Source: Planctomycetaceae bacterium (GTDB lineage Bacteria; Planctomycetota; Phycisphaerae; Phycisphaerales; SM1A02). Taken from it: 35,419 bases of DNA. This document shows, one piece after another, positions 33,096 through 35,419 of this stretch. The notes under the pieces were generated by a model. It saw nothing but the letters and a program-made list of their open reading frames with translations, was not told the origin of the DNA and made no database searches. The stretch lies in NCBI GenBank assembly GCA_002685335.1, contig NYWY01000040.1, positions 1 to 35,419 on the forward strand. Direction: 5' to 3'. The translations under genes and the position numbers were made by a program. Position 1 is the first letter of the stretch, and the number at the start of each line of letters is the position of its first letter.

Positions 33096-33101
33096 TAGAC
33101 T
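33096..33101 (+). promoter_or_regulatory. TANNNT box (TAGACT) six bases before the Fur-family ATG
   Basis: TAGACT lies six bases before ATG 33108, with no Shine-Dalgarno between. The same hexamer stands just ahead of the rnpB 5' end (18252-18257), at a distance that would place that transcript's start near base 18263, which supports its use as a -10 box. Confidence 0.5.
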
Positions 33102-33107
33102 GGTGCC

Positions 33108-33632
33108 ATGACCGACGAGTCCCCCATCGAGATCACGCCTCACACCCTCATGCCGCTCTGCTCGGTGTTCCGCCGATTCCTTCGGAATCATGGACTCAAG
33201 TACACGGTTGAACGGGCGGACGTCCTGCAGGCCATCATCGACCACGATGGACCGTTCGAGGCCGAGGAACTCCTGCTTGACATGCGCAACCGCGGTCATC
33301 GGGTTTCCAAGGCCACGATCTATCGCACGCTTCGCCTGCTCCAGGAAGCGGGCATCATCACCCAGGCGTTATTCGATTCCAAGCAGGCTCACTTCCAGTT
33401 GATCTACGGGAAGCAGCCGCGGGACGTCATGGTCTGCATGCGGACCGGGCGAACCATCGACTTCCAGAGTCCGGAGCTGGTGGCGCTTCGAGATCGCATC
33501 TGCCTCGAACTCGGTTGGAATCCGGTGGGTCATCGCCTGCAGGTGTTCGCGATGAGCCCCGAGGAGGATGGCCTGGCAGGTGGGGAACAGGAAATCGACG
33601 CCGTCTCGCCCAAGGAAAACGCGGAGGGCTAG
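33108..33632 (+). CDS. Fur-family transcriptional regulator with degenerate metal site
   Basis: A 174-residue regulator. The winged-helix DNA-binding domain is intact: GLKYTVERADVLQAI, FEAEELLLDMRNRGHRVSKA and TIYRTLRLLQEAGII (residues 29-84), the last being the recognition helix pattern. The dimerisation domain keeps VGHRLQVFAM (H142) and IDFQSPEL. The HHDH sequence of Fur (regulatory metal site) is replaced by KQPRD at 102-106, and the CxxC of the structural zinc site is reduced to C110 with T113 in the second position; the C-terminal CxxC pair is absent. The sensor metal and corepressor are therefore unclear. ATG 33108 is supported by the TANNNT box. Its TAG stop overlaps that of the convergent hydrolase gene. 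Confidence 0.88.
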   Translation: MTDESPIEITPHTLMPLCSVFRRFLRNHGLKYTVERADVLQAIIDHDGPFEAEELLLDMRNRGHRVSKATIYRTLRLLQEAGIITQALFDSKQAHFQLIYGKQPRDVMVCMRTGRTIDFQSPELVALRDRICLELGWNPVGHRLQVFAMSPEEDGLAGGEQEIDAVSPKENAEG

Positions 33633-34591
33633 CAACCGGTGCCGGAGCCCGTCGGAACCTCGGCGGGTTCGGATTCATCGGACTCCTCGTTCTTCCTTCC
33701 GGGAAGTTCCAGTTCGTAGATGCTGGCGGTCGCGGGTCTTTTCTCGAGCACCTCGAGGTACCGATCGTCGCCTTCGACGAAGGTCTTCACCCACGCCAGC
33801 GTGATCGCGCCGATCTCGGCCTGATGGTTCTCCGGACTGCTCGGAAGGAAGTGGCCGCCGCCACGAACCTCGTACAGAAGTCGGGGAGTGGTCTTCGGAG
33901 TGGAATCGAAGTGCGGCCGGGCATGCTTGCGGGTGCTCGCGATCTCGTCCTTGTCGCCGGCCAGAATCAGCACCGGTACCGGATGTTCGAAGCGGATCAA
34001 CGGCTGCCAGGGAACCATCGCGACCACGCCCTTCAGGGTGGGATCGAGCATCGCCGCATGCTGGGCGCCACCCCCGCCCATCGACCAGCCGGCCACGCCC
34101 GCTCGTTCGCCGTCGAGCCGACCCTTGAGGGGGGAACCTTCACGACCCTGCTCGGCTCGCACCGTCTCGATTCCGTCGAGCAACGCTCGGCCTCGGGCGA
34201 TCGGCATCACATTGGGGCGATTGGTTCCGATGGTCATGGTGACGATCCCATGGGAGGCGAGGAAACGGCCCCAGGGCCGCACGGACCCTTCGGAGGCCTG
34301 GAAGCCCGGGCAGATCACCATGATCGGGAGCGAGGTGCTGGCACCGACCGGATAGTGGATCGTGCCTCCGCGATATTCGGGACCGTTGCGGATGCCGTCC
34401 CGTTCTCGCAGGGTGGCGACCTTCCAGGGTCCTCGTTCCAGCGCGCCCGCGGCGAGTTCTTCGGTCGACGCCGAAGCGGTGGCAGGCGTCGTCGGGGTCG
34501 TCTCCTGGGAGAACGCGAAGTCGTTCCCGAGGAGGGACAGGACCAGGATCGCTCCTAGAAGAACGGGATTCAAGGAACGGCATCGACGCAT
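33629..34591 (-). CDS. Secreted alpha/beta hydrolase, PETase/cutinase-like polyesterase family
   Basis: A 320-residue protein with a signal peptide (about residues 1-28, ending AFSQ) and a Thr/Pro linker. The fold follows bacterial cutinases and PET hydrolases: IMVICPGFQA (oxyanion region, F97), WGRFLASHGIVTMTI, GWSMGGGGA (nucleophile S170), VPWQ (W195), LILAGDKDEIA (D215) and GGGHFLP (H247), then AWVKTFVEGDDRYLEVL. Catalytic triad S170-D215-H247 is by alignment from memory. W169 before the Ser is as in Ideonella PETase, whereas F248 after the His is as in actinomycete cutinases. The disulfide cysteines are missing. The C-terminus (300-320) is acidic and Gly-rich. ATG 34591 has GGAAA about eight bases upstream. 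Natural substrate: probably an ester polymer or lipid. Confidence 0.85.
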   Translation of the reverse strand: MRRCRSLNPVLLGAILVLSLLGNDFAFSQETTPTTPATASASTEELAAGALERGPWKVATLRERDGIRNGPEYRGGTIHYPVGASTSLPIMVICPGFQASEGSVRPWGRFLASHGIVTMTIGTNRPNVMPIARGRALLDGIETVRAEQGREGSPLKGRLDGERAGVAGWSMGGGGAQHAAMLDPTLKGVVAMVPWQPLIRFEHPVPVLILAGDKDEIASTRKHARPHFDSTPKTTPRLLYEVRGGGHFLPSSPENHQAEIGAITLAWVKTFVEGDDRYLEVLEKRPATASIYELELPGRKNEESDESEPAEVPTGSGTGC

Positions 34592-34810
34592 GGCTGGTTT
34601 CCAGAGGACGGTCGAAGCAGCGTATCGGGCGTGAGGAGAATGTTCCACCGTTCCCGGGCGTCGAGAAAAGTCTTCGGGGCGAGGACAATCTCAGACGGGT
34701 TGTCTTCTTTTGTGATGACTCGGTGTCCCGAATGGGGATCATCAGGCAATGAATTCATCGGCCCGACGTGATGCCGAAAACGATCCTCCAATCAGCCAGG
34801 AATTCCAGAG
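34592..34810. other. Divergent spacer between the hydrolase and the arylsulfotransferase-like gene
   Basis: This 219-base region must carry promoters for both directions. A pyrimidine-rich AT patch (about 34700-34712, TTGTCTTCTTTTG) is the only obvious unusual composition. I see no convincing -35/-10 pair, hairpin or repeat. Confidence 0.3.
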
Positions 34811-35419
34811 ATGAATCCGAGCCATTCCCTTGCCGCCCTTGGGGGCTTCGTTCTCGTCGCCACCGCATCCGCCGGAGGCCAGGATCGGACGGTCGGACTG
34901 ATCGAGGGCGGCCCCGACGCGTCGCCCGGCTACACGCTCTTCACTCCGTTGAATTCGACGCCGACCTACCTCATCGACAACGACGGCAATCTCGTCAATT
35001 CGTGGATGGACACCAATCCCGGCGGCAACTCCCTCTACCTGCTCGAGGACGGCAGTCTGCTTCGCTGTTCCGACGCGGGACCGGCGAAGGGCAGTGTCCT
35101 CATCGCCGGCGGCGACGGCTCCAACGTGAAGCGATTCGACTGGGACGGGAACCTCGTCTGGAACTTCTCCTACAACACGCCTCAGCATCGACTTCATCAC
35201 GACATCGCCCCGATGCCCAACGGCAACGTGCTGATGATCGCGTGGGAGTACAAGTCCGCCGAGGAAGCCATCCAGGCCGGTCGAGATCCCTCTGCCCTGG
35301 CGAGCGACTCCCTCTGGCCGCTTCACATCATCGAAGTCGAACCCGAGGGCGCCACCGGCGGCAACATCGTCTGGAGCTGGCACCTCTGGGATCACATCGT
35401 CCAGGACTTCGACGCCACC
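34811..35419 (+). CDS. Arylsulfotransferase (ASST)-family exported protein, 3' end cut by the window
   Basis: 203 codons are open to the window edge. A signal peptide covers about residues 1-23 (ALGGFVLVATASAGGQ). Then come beta-propeller-like blades: GYTLFTPLNSTPTYLIDNDG with NLVNSW, NSLYLLEDGSLLRCSD, FDWDGNLVWNF, QHRLHHDIAPMPNGNVLMI and IVWSWHLWDHIVQDFDAT. The HHDIxxMPNGN and WxWHLWDHxxQDFD blocks are typical of the arylsulfotransferase family proteins (Pfam Arylsulfotran-type) of planctomycetes and bacteroidetes. Actual sulfotransfer has been shown only for some; many marine members are uncharacterised. ATG 34811 has AGGA nine bases upstream (34799-34802). The rest of the gene, probably with a C-terminal sorting domain, lies outside. 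Confidence 0.85.
   Translation, partial: MNPSHSLAALGGFVLVATASAGGQDRTVGLIEGGPDASPGYTLFTPLNSTPTYLIDNDGNLVNSWMDTNPGGNSLYLLEDGSLLRCSDAGPAKGSVLIAGGDGSNVKRFDWDGNLVWNFSYNTPQHRLHHDIAPMPNGNVLMIAWEYKSAEEAIQAGRDPSALASDSLWPLHIIEVEPEGATGGNIVWSWHLWDHIVQDFDAT

Overview
The window is one contiguous piece of a high-GC bacterial chromosome, densely coding on both strands, with no tRNA, rRNA operon, insertion sequence, phage gene or CRISPR array that I can see. The gene content suggests a planctomycete, probably of the Phycisphaerae type. The clues are a Ser/Thr kinase with a single membrane segment and a long repeat-containing C-terminus, a terpenoid-cyclase-like plus DUF4159 exported protein, a DUF1573 lipoprotein, a DUF1844 protein, a Bacillus-type (class B) succinate dehydrogenase and an arylsulfotransferase-family exported protein. 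This placement is an inference from gene families, not from a phylogeny.

Layout. 1-1007: 3' part of hemW. 1047-7506: succinate dehydrogenase, split into sdhCA (minus, closed by a terminator) and a separate sdhB (minus). Between them lie two plus-strand membrane genes, a DPPR-synthase-like UbiA protein and a GT-C-like protein. 7567-12088: DUF1844 protein, SurA/PpiD-like lipoprotein, YraN-like protein and the cyclase-like/DUF4159 protein. 12294-16711: class I glutamine amidotransferase, a detached MscS C-terminal domain, a PLP aminotransferase and a sodium:solute symporter; the last three are joined by ATGA and GTGA overlaps. 16708-17167: promoter, structured leader and rplU without rpmA. 17235-18212: Gfo/Idh/MocA-like protein, divergent from rnpB (RNase P RNA), which ends in a textbook terminator. 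18687-19521: an 835-base lower-GC gap full of inverted repeats. 19522-22895: DUF2617-like protein, family-4 uracil-DNA glycosylase, and a dtd plus Memo-like pair. 23215-31407: DUF1573-ankyrin lipoprotein, M32 carboxypeptidase, TypA and a Ser/Thr kinase. 31824-35419: DUF3524 glycosyltransferase, a divergent Fur-family regulator, a PETase/cutinase-like secreted hydrolase and a truncated arylsulfotransferase-like gene.

Most of the region is housekeeping: respiration, translation (L21, RNase P, Dtd, TypA), DNA repair and envelope functions. I see no complete undescribed multi-gene system. The most unusual points are: a shared TANNNT box 6-8 bases before several start codons that lack a Shine-Dalgarno sequence (likely leaderless mRNAs); a two-hairpin leader before rplU; a uracil-DNA glycosylase whose third iron-sulfur Cys has apparently moved; a Fur protein without its usual metal ligands; a PETase-like hydrolase with a mixed active-site signature; an MscS domain without its channel; and the split sdh operon.
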